Assembly: GCA_021850835.1 (NCBI GenBank)
Contig: JAJZKS010000022.1
Location: 1 to 12,995 of the forward strand
Direction: 5' to 3'
DNA: 12,995 nucleotides
Source of the DNA: Thermoplasmata archaeon
Lineage (GTDB): Archaea > Thermoplasmatota > Thermoplasmata > Thermoplasmatales > Thermoplasmataceae
In this document: piece by piece, positions 7,508 through 12,995 of the stretch
Position numbering within the stretch: position 1 is the first letter of the stretch
How the letters are laid out: every line of letters starts with the position of its first letter
Notes under the pieces: generated by a model
What the model was told of the DNA's origin: nothing
Seen by the model: the letters and a program-made list of their open reading frames with translations, nothing else
Database searches by the model: none
Program-made: the position numbers and the translations under genes

Positions 7508-8390
7508 ATCTGCGGGAAAGTTCCGCATCTTCAATCTCATACTGGTTATAACCTATCACTTCATAAAAGTCCGCCCTGGTCATCAGATTGTCTATGTAGT
7601 CCCTCTGGGTTCCCGCAGCCATGATGTGGGAATAGGTCTGCTCCATTGCCTTAAGGGAGACCCTGAATGCGGTCAAAGGGAAAATCACAGCGTTGTAACC
7701 GATCTTCAGGAGTTCCTCAATAGACAGGAGTGGTCCCTTGCCGAATTCTGTCATGTTGGCGAGAAGCGGGCCTTTTACGCCCTTCCGGAATTTCCTGAAT
7801 TCGTCTTCAGATTCTGGTGCCTCCGTGAAAATCATGTCCGCTCCTGACTCCACATAAAGATTGGCCCTTTCTATGGCATCCTCAATGCCGTTTACTGCCC
7901 GTGCGTCGGTCCTGGCAATTATCATGAAATCCGGGTTCTTCCTAGTATCCGCTGCGACCCTTATTTTCCTGGTCATTTCCTCCCTTTCAACAATCTTCTT
8001 ACCGTTAAGGTGGCCGCATCTCTTTGGCAAGACCTGATCCTCAAGGTGCATCGCCGATGCTCCCGAACTTTCAAAGAGCCTAACTGTCCTAGTTACGTTT
8101 ATGGGCTCTCCAAAGCCTGTGTCAGCATCCACAATAAGGGGGAGTTTGCTTACCAAAGTGATTCTCCTGATCTCCTCTGCCACTTCGCTTGAGGTCGTTA
8201 CAGAAAGATCCGGGAGACCCATTGCCCCAGCCACCCCTGACCCTGAAAGGTATGTTGCCTTGAATCCTGCCCTTTCAGCAAGAAGGGCAGTAATCCCGTT
8301 GAAGACTCCAGGGGCAGCCACGAATTCTGTCTTCAGGAGTTCTCGTAGTTTCCCTGGTCCCTGGTTTACATTATCCTTTAAAATTGACAT
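7506..8390 (-). CDS. prpB: Methylisocitrate lyase
   Basis: Splits 2-methylisocitrate into pyruvate and succinate, the last step of the methylcitrate cycle. It belongs to the isocitrate lyase/PEP mutase superfamily. Seen: metal-binding DADTGFG (88-94), HLEDQ (115-119), the lyase loop KRCGH (123-127) with catalytic Cys125, and IARTDAR (158-164). KRCGH and the 294-residue length fit methylisocitrate lyase; isocitrate lyase usually has KKCGH and is much longer. Its start lies 20 bases inside prpD, preceded by a near-perfect ribosome site. Oxaloacetate hydrolase-type relatives are the alternative, but the operon context makes prpB most likely. Confidence 0.93.
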   Translation of the reverse strand: MSILKDNVNQGPGKLRELLKTEFVAAPGVFNGITALLAERAGFKATYLSGSGVAGAMGLPDLSVTTSSEVAEEIRRITLVSKLPLIVDADTGFGEPINVTRTVRLFESSGASAMHLEDQVLPKRCGHLNGKKIVEREEMTRKIRVAADTRKNPDFMIIARTDARAVNGIEDAIERANLYVESGADMIFTEAPESEDEFRKFRKGVKGPLLANMTEFGKGPLLSIEELLKIGYNAVIFPLTAFRVSLKAMEQTYSHIMAAGTQRDYIDNLMTRADFYEVIGYNQYEIEDAELSRR

Positions 8391-9705
8391 CGGAAATCAC
8401 CTCGAAGAGTTCCCTTACACTCCGCTTTTCAAAATTCCTGACAAACTCCACAAGTATCTTTGCGTTGGTTTCACCCATCACAGCTTTCCCCTTGTTCTCA
8501 AGGTCCTCCCAAGTGTATGGTTTCTTGAAATGACCCTTAGGAACATCCATTTCCTCCTCAAGTACTCCTTTGTCGGTGGTAACTTTGATTTTAACTGGAA
8601 GGTTCTCTGGATACATTTCATTGAACTTCTGTGTAACCTTGTAGCTCGATACATCGACAATCCTAAGGATCTCTGGGTCTTTCAGATAGGCTTCATCATA
8701 TGAATTCGGGTTAGGGGCCCCATTCTTCAAAGTGTATGCAACAATATATGGCATACTGTGGTCTGCAGTTTCCCTGGTCTTTGGCCTAAGCTTCTCAGGA
8801 TCCTTTATGATTATCTTATGGGCAACTTCGAAAGTTTCAACCTCAACCTTCTCTATCTTTCCCTCAAGTTTGTTCCTGAGGTTAAGCGCGACTTCCGCAG
8901 CACTCATTGCATGATATTCAACAGGAAAATTCTTGATCATGGTCCTGAGGACCTTTCCAGGTTTCAGGTCAAGAGCAAATTCTCCAGACACCTGTTTGAA
9001 AAATCCCATTTCCCCAGTGAATATCGGCGATGGGCCCGTGAACCCCTCCATTGCTAGAAGCGCCGCAAAAACTGAATTCCTGCTGGCATCAGAAGCAGTG
9101 CAGCCCTTCCACATACTGAGCTCGCCTGCTCTAGTCTGCCTCAAACTTATGTTATTATTGATTGCTAGATTGATAAGGTTCTCATACTTGGAATAGTCGA
9201 AATCTAACAGGAGTCCAAGGCCTGCTGCAGATGAAATTGATATATATGTGACATGATCCCATCCCCTATCCCTTATTGAAACCGCATCTGAGAGCGCCCC
9301 AACAACATCGTAAGCTACTGTTACAGCCTTGGCTGCGTCCATTCCGGAGAGATCTTTTGCAAAAGCCATTGATAATATTGGAGGGACATTGTCAGATGGG
9401 TGCAGGGCCTCTTTTGAGAGGTAAGTGTCATTGTAATCAAGGTATCTCGTCATCGAGCCGTTCATGAATGTGGCAAGGTCTACAGAAGCCTCCCTGCCAG
9501 TGAAATATACTGGAGAATTGTGCTTGCCAGAGGACGGTAGGAGTGCACGTTTTTCGATTGCAACAGGCGGGGCATTCCTGGCCCCATAGGAAGTGATGAT
9601 GGAATCTGCAATTCTCTTCTTAATTTCGTCAAGAACTGTAGAGTCGAGCCCTTTGGAGCCAACTTCTGAAGCATGCTCATAAAGCTGGTTTACAATTTTG
9701 TCCAT
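8371..9705 (-). CDS. prpD: MmgE/PrpD family 2-methylcitrate dehydratase
   Basis: Dehydrates 2-methylcitrate to 2-methyl-cis-aconitate; an aconitase encoded elsewhere would rehydrate it. The MmgE/PrpD signature MTRYLDYNDTY is at residues 85-95, followed by HPSDN (102-106). At 444 residues it matches the MmgE/PrpD family (E. coli PrpD is somewhat longer). It is the first gene of prpD-prpB-prpC. A TATA element is centred about 26 bases before the ATG, so the message is probably leaderless, while the two downstream genes have clear ribosome sites. Other family members act on iminodisuccinate or cis-aconitate, but the neighbours support methylcitrate. No prpE or prpR regulator lies in the window. 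Confidence 0.92.
   Translation of the reverse strand: MDKIVNQLYEHASEVGSKGLDSTVLDEIKKRIADSIITSYGARNAPPVAIEKRALLPSSGKHNSPVYFTGREASVDLATFMNGSMTRYLDYNDTYLSKEALHPSDNVPPILSMAFAKDLSGMDAAKAVTVAYDVVGALSDAVSIRDRGWDHVTYISISSAAGLGLLLDFDYSKYENLINLAINNNISLRQTRAGELSMWKGCTASDASRNSVFAALLAMEGFTGPSPIFTGEMGFFKQVSGEFALDLKPGKVLRTMIKNFPVEYHAMSAAEVALNLRNKLEGKIEKVEVETFEVAHKIIIKDPEKLRPKTRETADHSMPYIVAYTLKNGAPNPNSYDEAYLKDPEILRIVDVSSYKVTQKFNEMYPENLPVKIKVTTDKGVLEEEMDVPKGHFKKPYTWEDLENKGKAVMGETNAKILVEFVRNFEKRSVRELFEVISDVNFKG
8396..8403 (-). promoter_or_regulatory. Ribosome binding site of prpB
   Basis: Minus strand GAGGTGAT, an almost ideal match to the 16S 3' end, 5 bases before the prpB ATG at 8390 and inside the prpD coding region. 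It decides the prpB start. Confidence 0.75.
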
Positions 9706-9724
9706 GTCTTGTAATAACGGAAAA

Positions 9725-9737
9725 ATATATTATAGAT
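9725..9737 (-). promoter_or_regulatory. TATA box of the prpDBC operon
   Basis: Minus strand ATCTATAATATAT-type element, centred about 26 bases before the prpD ATG at 9705. That spacing is the one expected when transcription starts at or next to the start codon, so a leaderless message is likely. Confidence 0.6.
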
Positions 9738-9753
9738 ACGCAGCAGTTACTTC

Positions 9754-9763
9754 ATCTGCAGAT
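9754..9763. promoter_or_regulatory. Palindrome upstream of the prpD promoter (candidate operator)
   Basis: ATCTGCAGAT is a perfect 10-bp palindrome about 20 bases upstream of the prpD TATA/BRE region. Activator sites often lie there in archaea. No regulator gene is nearby, and one such palindrome can occur by chance. Confidence 0.25.
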
Positions 9764-9918
9764 AAAACAGTACAAAAAAAGGCAAAAAGTGAACCTAAGG
9801 TATATATTTTATATGGAACTTAGAAAACACGCAACAAACCAAAAGCGAACTTTCATGATGACGATGCAAACATTTAAGTGCGTATTTGACAATTGAAGGT
9901 AGCTTGGAACAGAGTAGC

Positions 9919-10056
9919 ATGGCACTGCAATTAGCTAACTATGGCATTATGGGAAATCTAGGAAACAGCCCCAGAACGTCCATGTTTGTTACTACCCCAT
10001 GTTATGGTTCCGGGATTATGGAAAAGGTGAGGATATTTGATAACAATAGGAGTTGA
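9919..10056 (+). CDS. Possible 45-residue leader ORF overlapping the actin-like gene
   Basis: An ATG-initiated frame of 45 codons starts 18 bases after the transcription start predicted from the TATA-like ATTTAAGT (9872-9879) and ends 20 bases inside the actin-like gene, in a different frame. I recognise no domain in the product, and it lacks a good ribosome site. The arrangement (first cistron, then a TTG-started gene with a strong ribosome site inside its end) resembles the coupled gene pairs elsewhere in this window. It may equally be a chance frame in a 5' leader. Confidence 0.25.
   Translation: MALQLANYGIMGNLGNSPRTSMFVTTPCYGSGIMEKVRIFDNNRS
9939..10021 (+). repeat. Cluster of YTATGG repeats upstream of the actin-like gene
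   Basis: CTATGG at 9939-9944 and TTATGG at 9947-9952, 10002-10007 and 10016-10021. The third lies in the imperfect palindrome CCATGTTATGG (9997-10007), and CCATGTT also occurs at 9980-9986. Four copies in 83 bases is more than expected by chance, but the units are short. They could be binding sites for the downstream putative RHH protein. Confidence 0.3.
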
Positions 10057-11014
10057 CTTGGGATACGGAGACACAAAAGTCATAGGAGCCGATGGAAAGA
10101 GAGAGAAGTTCCCATCCAGGTGGGCCCCTACAGAAACAAAAGGCTGGGGATTTGGAGGAACAACAACAGTTCTTTCAATAGACGATGGAGAGCCCTTCTT
10201 CTTTGGTGAGGATGCCACAGGAGCAAGCGTAAGGGAACCACAGGGAGATGGCAGGCTTTCAGATCCTGATTCACTTCCGTTGCTGGCCGGTGCCCTCTGG
10301 GTAAGCGGTGCGGGCACGGATGGAGCTTTAACTGAATTGACAATAGGCAGCGGAACGCCTCTGGGTACATTCGAGCACGAAGTTGCCGCTGCAAAGGAAT
10401 TTCTGGAGGGCAAGGAAATATCGCTGAAAGCCGCTTCCGGAGAAGTCAGGAAGTTCAAGATTTCAAAACTAGTAATGAGGCCACAGGGCGTGGGGGCAGC
10501 ACTGTTCCTTCTTGACCAGGGACTCATAAAAACGCAGTACGGATATGGCGTGGTAATTGATATCGGATCCAGGACGACTGATGTCCTAACAGTCAATCTC
10601 AAGAACATGGAGCCTGTTGTAGGAATGTCCTTCAGCATACAGGCTGGCGTAGGAGATGTTGTATCCGGAATAGGCAAGGCAATTGCCAAGGAAACGGGAT
10701 TCATCGTTCCGACTGATATAGCAAGGGAAGCTATCTCCCAGACCGTTGTATTCAAGCAGAGAGAGGTAGGCGGCCCGTCAGTTTCAGAGCCAATACTTAA
10801 CAACCTTGCCTCAAGGATCCTTGACAAACTCAGGGAAAACCTCAGGGAAGAGCTTGACAGGATAACTGCACTCATACCTGTTGGTGGAGGATCAAGCCTT
10901 ATTGGGCACAAACTGGAATCTCTCGCCCCGGGCGCAATGATTAAGATACCATCAGAAGATGTGCAGTTTGCCAATGCTCTGGGCTATAGGGATGCAGCAA
11001 GTAGATCAAAGTAA
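10037..11014 (+). CDS. Actin-like ATPase of the Ta0583 family (ParM-like)
   Basis: Bacterial/archaeal actin-fold ATPase expected to form filaments with ATP. Nucleotide-site motifs are phosphate-1 GVDLGYGDTK (5-14), phosphate-2 VIDIGSRTTD (173-182) and adenosine loop VGGGSSLIG (282-290). Segments such as DGKREKFPSRWA, IGSGTPLGTF, RPQGVGAAL and FANALGYRDAA match, from memory, Thermoplasma acidophilum Ta0583, a crystallised actin homologue closest to plasmid ParM; the 325-residue length also fits. The start is TTG 10037, preceded by AGGTGA (10025-10030) with a 6-base spacer. The gene is followed by a putative RHH protein gene, a ParM/ParR-like layout. The cellular role (DNA segregation or cytoskeleton) is not settled. 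Confidence 0.93.
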   Translation: MITIGVDLGYGDTKVIGADGKREKFPSRWAPTETKGWGFGGTTTVLSIDDGEPFFFGEDATGASVREPQGDGRLSDPDSLPLLAGALWVSGAGTDGALTELTIGSGTPLGTFEHEVAAAKEFLEGKEISLKAASGEVRKFKISKLVMRPQGVGAALFLLDQGLIKTQYGYGVVIDIGSRTTDVLTVNLKNMEPVVGMSFSIQAGVGDVVSGIGKAIAKETGFIVPTDIAREAISQTVVFKQREVGGPSVSEPILNNLASRILDKLRENLREELDRITALIPVGGGSSLIGHKLESLAPGAMIKIPSEDVQFANALGYRDAASRSK

Positions 11015-11026
11015 GTGATCTACTTG
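10998..11026 (+). terminator. 11-bp perfect hairpin over the actin-like gene's stop codon
   Basis: CAAGTAGATCA (10998-11008) and TGATCTACTTG (11016-11026) are exact reverse complements separated by 7 bases that contain the TAA stop. A T-rich tract (TCACTTTCTTTTAG) follows, so termination or partial attenuation before the next gene is plausible. As a DNA element it could also be a dyad site for the adjacent RHH protein. Confidence 0.55.
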
Positions 11027-11045
11027 TCACTTTCTTTTAGCCTGA

Positions 11046-11058
11046 AACTATTTATATC
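11046..11058 (+). promoter_or_regulatory. BRE/TATA promoter of the RHH-like gene
   Basis: GAAAC-type bases at 11044-11048 followed by TATTTATAT (11049-11057) closely match the archaeal BRE plus TATA consensus. They predict a start near 11080, about 15 bases before ATG 11095. ATCGAA occurs at 11056-11061 and again at 11067-11072, exactly 11 bases (one helical turn) apart, directly downstream of the TATA box. Confidence 0.6.
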
Positions 11059-11073
11059 GAAGACTAATCGAAA

Positions 11074-11098
11074 TCATCCTTTGGATAATTAAGGATGA
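11074..11098 (+). promoter_or_regulatory. Inverted repeat over the RHH-like gene start (candidate autoregulatory site)
   Basis: TCATCCTT (11074-11081) and AAGGATGA (11091-11098) are perfect 8-bp reverse complements with a 9-base spacer. The dyad spans the predicted transcription start and the ATG at 11095. It could be a DNA operator for the product, or an RNA hairpin that hides the start codon. Confidence 0.4.
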
Positions 11099-11517
11099 AA
11101 ATCATGGTTTCAAATAAAGGGAAAAAAACTGAACCGAAACCGGAAGACCCGGAGGAACTTGAAGACCTTGAAGAGGTCAGCATAACCCTAGGTCTCGAAG
11201 AGCTTTCAGCAATAAACCTTCTTCGCCAGGAAAATGAATCAGCACTTGATGTCATTAGAAGGGCCCTGCAGGATTCCCTTGAATATGGAGTCATGAAACA
11301 CGTTCTGAGTTCGGTGGATTCAAGAATTGCCGAGCTTTCAAACAGGTACAAGACCACTAAATCTTCAATCATCAATTTCAGGTACGATGTTGGGAGTGGG
11401 CTGAGGTCACCTGAGGAATTGCGCAGGAAAGAGGACAAGAGTGCGAAGACTACCAACCTCAAGGCTCAGCTTGAAAAGAAGTGGGCTGAACTGGAAAACG
11501 CCAAGAACCCAGATTAA
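11095..11517 (+). CDS. Putative ribbon-helix-helix DNA-binding protein, possible ParR-like partner
   Basis: A 140-residue protein I cannot assign to a named family. Residues 1-26 are charged and probably disordered (many Glu, Pro, Lys). Residues 27-64 follow the RHH pattern: strand EEVSITLG, helix LEELSAINLLRQ, turn, helix SALDVIRRALQDSLE. The remainder is mainly helical and charged, with a Lys/Arg/Glu-rich end that could be a coiled coil. RHH proteins dimerise, insert the strand pair in the DNA major groove and often repress their own gene; the dyad at 11074-11098 would suit that. It lies 80 bases after the actin-like gene with its own promoter. Met4 (11104) is an alternative start, with GGATGA 5 bases before it. 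The RHH call is by eye. Confidence 0.6.
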   Translation: MKIMVSNKGKKTEPKPEDPEELEDLEEVSITLGLEELSAINLLRQENESALDVIRRALQDSLEYGVMKHVLSSVDSRIAELSNRYKTTKSSIINFRYDVGSGLRSPEELRRKEDKSAKTTNLKAQLEKKWAELENAKNPD

Positions 11518-11654
11518 AGGATTCTATATTTCCTCCATTTAAATTCTCCTTTTTTGGATCACACAACCTTGTGTTGACAGCAATAGGGATGGCTCACGCA
11601 ACTTCCAATATCACTGGTAAAATCAGTTGGCTTGTACTCTAACTTGTTAAATGC
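11518..11654. other. Convergent intergenic spacer with T-run
   Basis: This 137-base spacer lies between the RHH-like gene and the minus-strand HhH gene. It contains a T6 run at 11550-11555 after CTCC, a likely terminator for the plus-strand gene, and a small dyad, ACACAA-CC-TTGTGT (11561-11574 region). No RNA gene or small ORF worth calling was found. Confidence 0.5.
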
Positions 11655-12314
11655 TTATCGGCGCTGCAACAGCGGATTCTTGCTCTCCTTGAGATATTCT
11701 TGGCGCTGGTCAGGAAAGATGCATTTCCTGCAACTTGACCTGAAACACCTCCTTCCAACATTGACAAGGAAGGATTCCATTAACCCATAACGTACTCCTA
11801 ACGCTGAGGCAAGTAAAACAGGATCTATTGCAAGCATACTGGCTGTTGCCCTAACCAGAGGAGTTGGAAGCGGCTTGGCCTTATTCCAGATACCGATCAT
11901 TTCACGCAGGAAAATGCCTATTGTGACGTCTCCAATACCTTTTGCCAGCGATCTCAGGTTATTGGGCAGATCTACTTCAGAGGAGGATTCATGGATTTTA
12001 TTGAGTGAGCCTACCGAAATTATGTTTTTAGAGGCCTCTATCAGCTTTGTTGCAGTTTTGAAGTCATACCTTGTGTATCCTCCTGAATCCAGTAGCACAA
12101 CAAGGCTTTCCCAACCGCGTTTTATAAGGGATTCAGGTGTAAGGAGTCCTTCACTTTTGAACATGTAGAATGTGCGCACAGCGATGGATTCAGGTATCCG
12201 GGCTCCAAATAGTAAAGAAAGCAGGAACCATGGAAAAGGCTCCTCCATTAGATTCATGTGGAATTTTTCTGGGTAAGATATCCCAATGGATTCAACCATT
12301 TCCTTCGATATCAT
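11655..12314 (-). CDS. HhH-GPD (endonuclease III-like) superfamily protein
   Basis: Helix-hairpin-helix protein related to base-excision DNA glycosylases. With ATG 12314 as residue 1 (a TTG sits directly before it, then an in-frame TAA), it has 219 residues. The hairpin LAKGIGDVTIGIFLREM is at 123-139, preceded by a helical domain (about 28-100). The C-terminus has Cys190, Cys195 and Cys198 (Cx4CxxC), reminiscent of the Fe-S loop of endonuclease III but with one Cys short. Neither the catalytic Lys expected just after the hairpin nor the Asp about 20 residues later is evident. It may therefore bind DNA without classical glycosylase chemistry, or belong to a divergent subfamily. Alone on its strand. 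Confidence 0.7.
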   Translation of the reverse strand: MISKEMVESIGISYPEKFHMNLMEEPFPWFLLSLLFGARIPESIAVRTFYMFKSEGLLTPESLIKRGWESLVVLLDSGGYTRYDFKTATKLIEASKNIISVGSLNKIHESSSEVDLPNNLRSLAKGIGDVTIGIFLREMIGIWNKAKPLPTPLVRATASMLAIDPVLLASALGVRYGLMESFLVNVGRRCFRSSCRKCIFPDQRQEYLKESKNPLLQRR

Positions 12315-12438
12315 CAATTATCCATCTCCACGGCACATATCCGTCTTATTCCTCATGGGGTTTTGCTGCAAATTTTAGCCATGATGCAACCCTGTCAAGG
12401 GAAGCGGGCCAGTTCGCATAGCCGAATCCATTATTCAA
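12292..12438 (-). pseudogene. Possible small gene interrupted by an in-frame TAA
   Basis: A minus-strand frame from TTG 12438 (no ATG available) reads 30 coding-like residues, including GFGYANWPASLDRVASWL, to a TAA at 12346-12348. The same frame then continues coding-like (GYVPWRWIIDDIEGNG) to a TGA at 12292-12294, overlapping the start of the HhH gene by about 20 bases. This overlap style is used by genuine operon pairs in this window, so a single base change in a real 48-residue gene is possible. The product is not recognised, and it could be a chance open frame. Confidence 0.25.
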
Positions 12439-12452
12439 GGGCCAAAATCAAT

Positions 12453-12460
12453 TCTTAAAT
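12453..12460 (+). promoter_or_regulatory. TATA box of the peroxiredoxin gene
   Basis: TCTTAAAT centred about 27 bases before ATG 12484, the spacing for a leaderless message. The AGGAGT at 12461-12466 is too far from this ATG to act as a ribosome site. The element is near-symmetric (CCTATTTAAGAA on the other strand) and could also serve the minus strand. Confidence 0.5.
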
Positions 12461-12483
12461 AGGAGTAATTGCTGATATTGCTA

Positions 12484-12963
12484 ATGGCATTGAACATCGG
12501 TGATACGGCTCCAGATTTTGAAGCAAGCACAGACAGCGGCGCCAGCATAAAGCTCAGCGAGCTTCTTAAGGAGAAGGAGGTGGTTCTGTATTTCTATCCA
12601 AAGGATGAGACTCCGGGCTGCACGGCGGAAGCCTGTTCATTCCGGGACCACTGGGATGATATCAAGGAACTGGGCGCAGAAGTTATAGGGGTGAGTTCTG
12701 ACTCTACAGATTCCCATAAGAAGTTCAAAGACCACCACAAGCTCCAGTTTACCCTGGTAAGCGACCCCGAAAAGGAGATTCGGCGCAAGTATGATGTCAA
12801 AGGATCAATTCTGCCTCCCAGGACTACGTTTGTTATTTCTAGGTATGGGAAGATCGCCCATGTCTACAATTCCCAGATGAATGCCAAACATCATGTGGAT
12901 GAGGCCATATCAGCACTGAAAAAAATTCGTGAGGATGCAGAGAGGCAAGCATCACAACAATAA
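12484..12963 (+). CDS. bcp: Peroxiredoxin, Bcp/PrxQ family
   Basis: Thiol peroxidase that reduces hydrogen peroxide and organic hydroperoxides, protecting against oxidative stress. The thioredoxin-fold motif YFYPKDETPGCTAEAC places the peroxidatic Cys at 46 and a probable resolving Cys at 51 (the Cx4C spacing of PrxQ). Thr43 and Pro44, and an active-site Arg in LPPRTTFVI, complete the site. The chosen start gives 159 residues beginning MALNIGDTAPDF, as in the family; an upstream TTG at 12469 would add five hydrophobic residues and is less likely. The gene stands alone, and 32 unannotated bases follow to the window end. Confidence 0.95.
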   Translation: MALNIGDTAPDFEASTDSGASIKLSELLKEKEVVLYFYPKDETPGCTAEACSFRDHWDDIKELGAEVIGVSSDSTDSHKKFKDHHKLQFTLVSDPEKEIRRKYDVKGSILPPRTTFVISRYGKIAHVYNSQMNAKHHVDEAISALKKIREDAERQASQQ

Positions 12964-12995
12964 AATCGATTTAGGGGATGTTAACTTCAAATGTC

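Larger units (their letters stand above)
9706..10036. other. Divergent regulatory region between prpD and the actin-like gene
   Basis: This 331-base gap is AT-rich near prpD. From left to right it holds the prpD TATA box, a 10-bp palindrome, a long AT element (TATATATTTTATATGG at 9801-9816) flanked by CTAAG (9795-9799) and CTTAG (9819-9823), a BRE/TATA-like GCAAACATTTAAGT (9866-9879), a small open frame from 9919, and short TTATGG repeats before the actin-like start. No tRNA-like fold and no recognisable RNA gene is seen. Confidence 0.6.

Noticed and set aside
9855..9896. Thirteen-codon frame in the region before the actin-like gene
   Set aside because: Too short, no ribosome site, nothing to distinguish it from chance.
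9958..10974. Long minus-strand open frame (338 codons) opposite the actin-like gene
   Set aside because: It mirrors a strongly conserved protein gene, its product is Ser/Pro/Leu-rich with no family resemblance, and no promoter or ribosome site supports it.
12170..12458. Plus-strand frames before the peroxiredoxin
   Set aside because: They run opposite the HhH gene and its upstream region and have no recognisable product or start signal.
12469..12483. Upstream TTG start for the peroxiredoxin
   Set aside because: It adds five hydrophobic residues not found in the family; the TATA spacing and family N-terminus favour ATG 12484.
1..12995. CRISPR arrays, transposases, tRNA or rRNA genes
   Set aside because: No regularly spaced long repeats, no transposase-like product, and no cloverleaf or rRNA-like sequence seen in the spacers on either strand.

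Overview
The window looks like chromosomal DNA from an archaeon of the Thermoplasmatales or a close relative. The ribosomal and RNA polymerase genes are archaeal in type (S13, S4, S11 and Rpo3/RpoD in the usual archaeal order). Promoters are TATA-box type, with several first genes starting about 25 bases after the TATA box (leaderless style). The actin-like protein at 10037-11014 matches, from memory, the Thermoplasma acidophilum actin homologue Ta0583 along its whole length. No rRNA, tRNA, CRISPR array or insertion sequence was seen.

Layout. 1-1494 (minus): an ABC-2 exporter, ATPase then permease; the permease runs off the left edge and begins at a TTG inside the ATPase gene. 1602-1886 (plus): a DUF357 protein. 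2011-4412 (plus): rps13-rps4-rps11-rpoD, tightly packed. 4456-6390 (plus): an overlapping trio of inositol-monophosphatase-family phosphatase, NAD kinase and JAMM metalloprotease. 6427-9705 (minus): a three-gene 2-methylcitrate cycle operon, transcribed prpD-prpB-prpC. 9706-10036: a divergent regulatory region. 10037-11517 (plus): the actin-like gene, then a small gene with a ribbon-helix-helix (RHH)-like segment and a predicted coiled tail. 11655-12314 (minus): a helix-hairpin-helix DNA-glycosylase-like protein with a possible broken small gene upstream. 12484-12963 (plus): a Bcp/PrxQ peroxiredoxin.

How the genes work together. The phosphatase and NAD kinase lie in the same order as the domains of the fused Methanocaldococcus protein MJ0917, so they probably set the NAD/NADP balance. 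prpD, prpB and prpC would turn propionyl-CoA plus oxaloacetate into pyruvate and succinate, with an aconitase from elsewhere. The most interesting locus is 9919-11517: a polymerising actin-like ATPase next to a putative RHH DNA-binding protein, with an 11-bp hairpin at the end of the first gene, an 8-bp inverted repeat over the start of the second, and short repeats upstream. This resembles the parts of a ParM/ParR/parC-type segregation system, but that role is inference.
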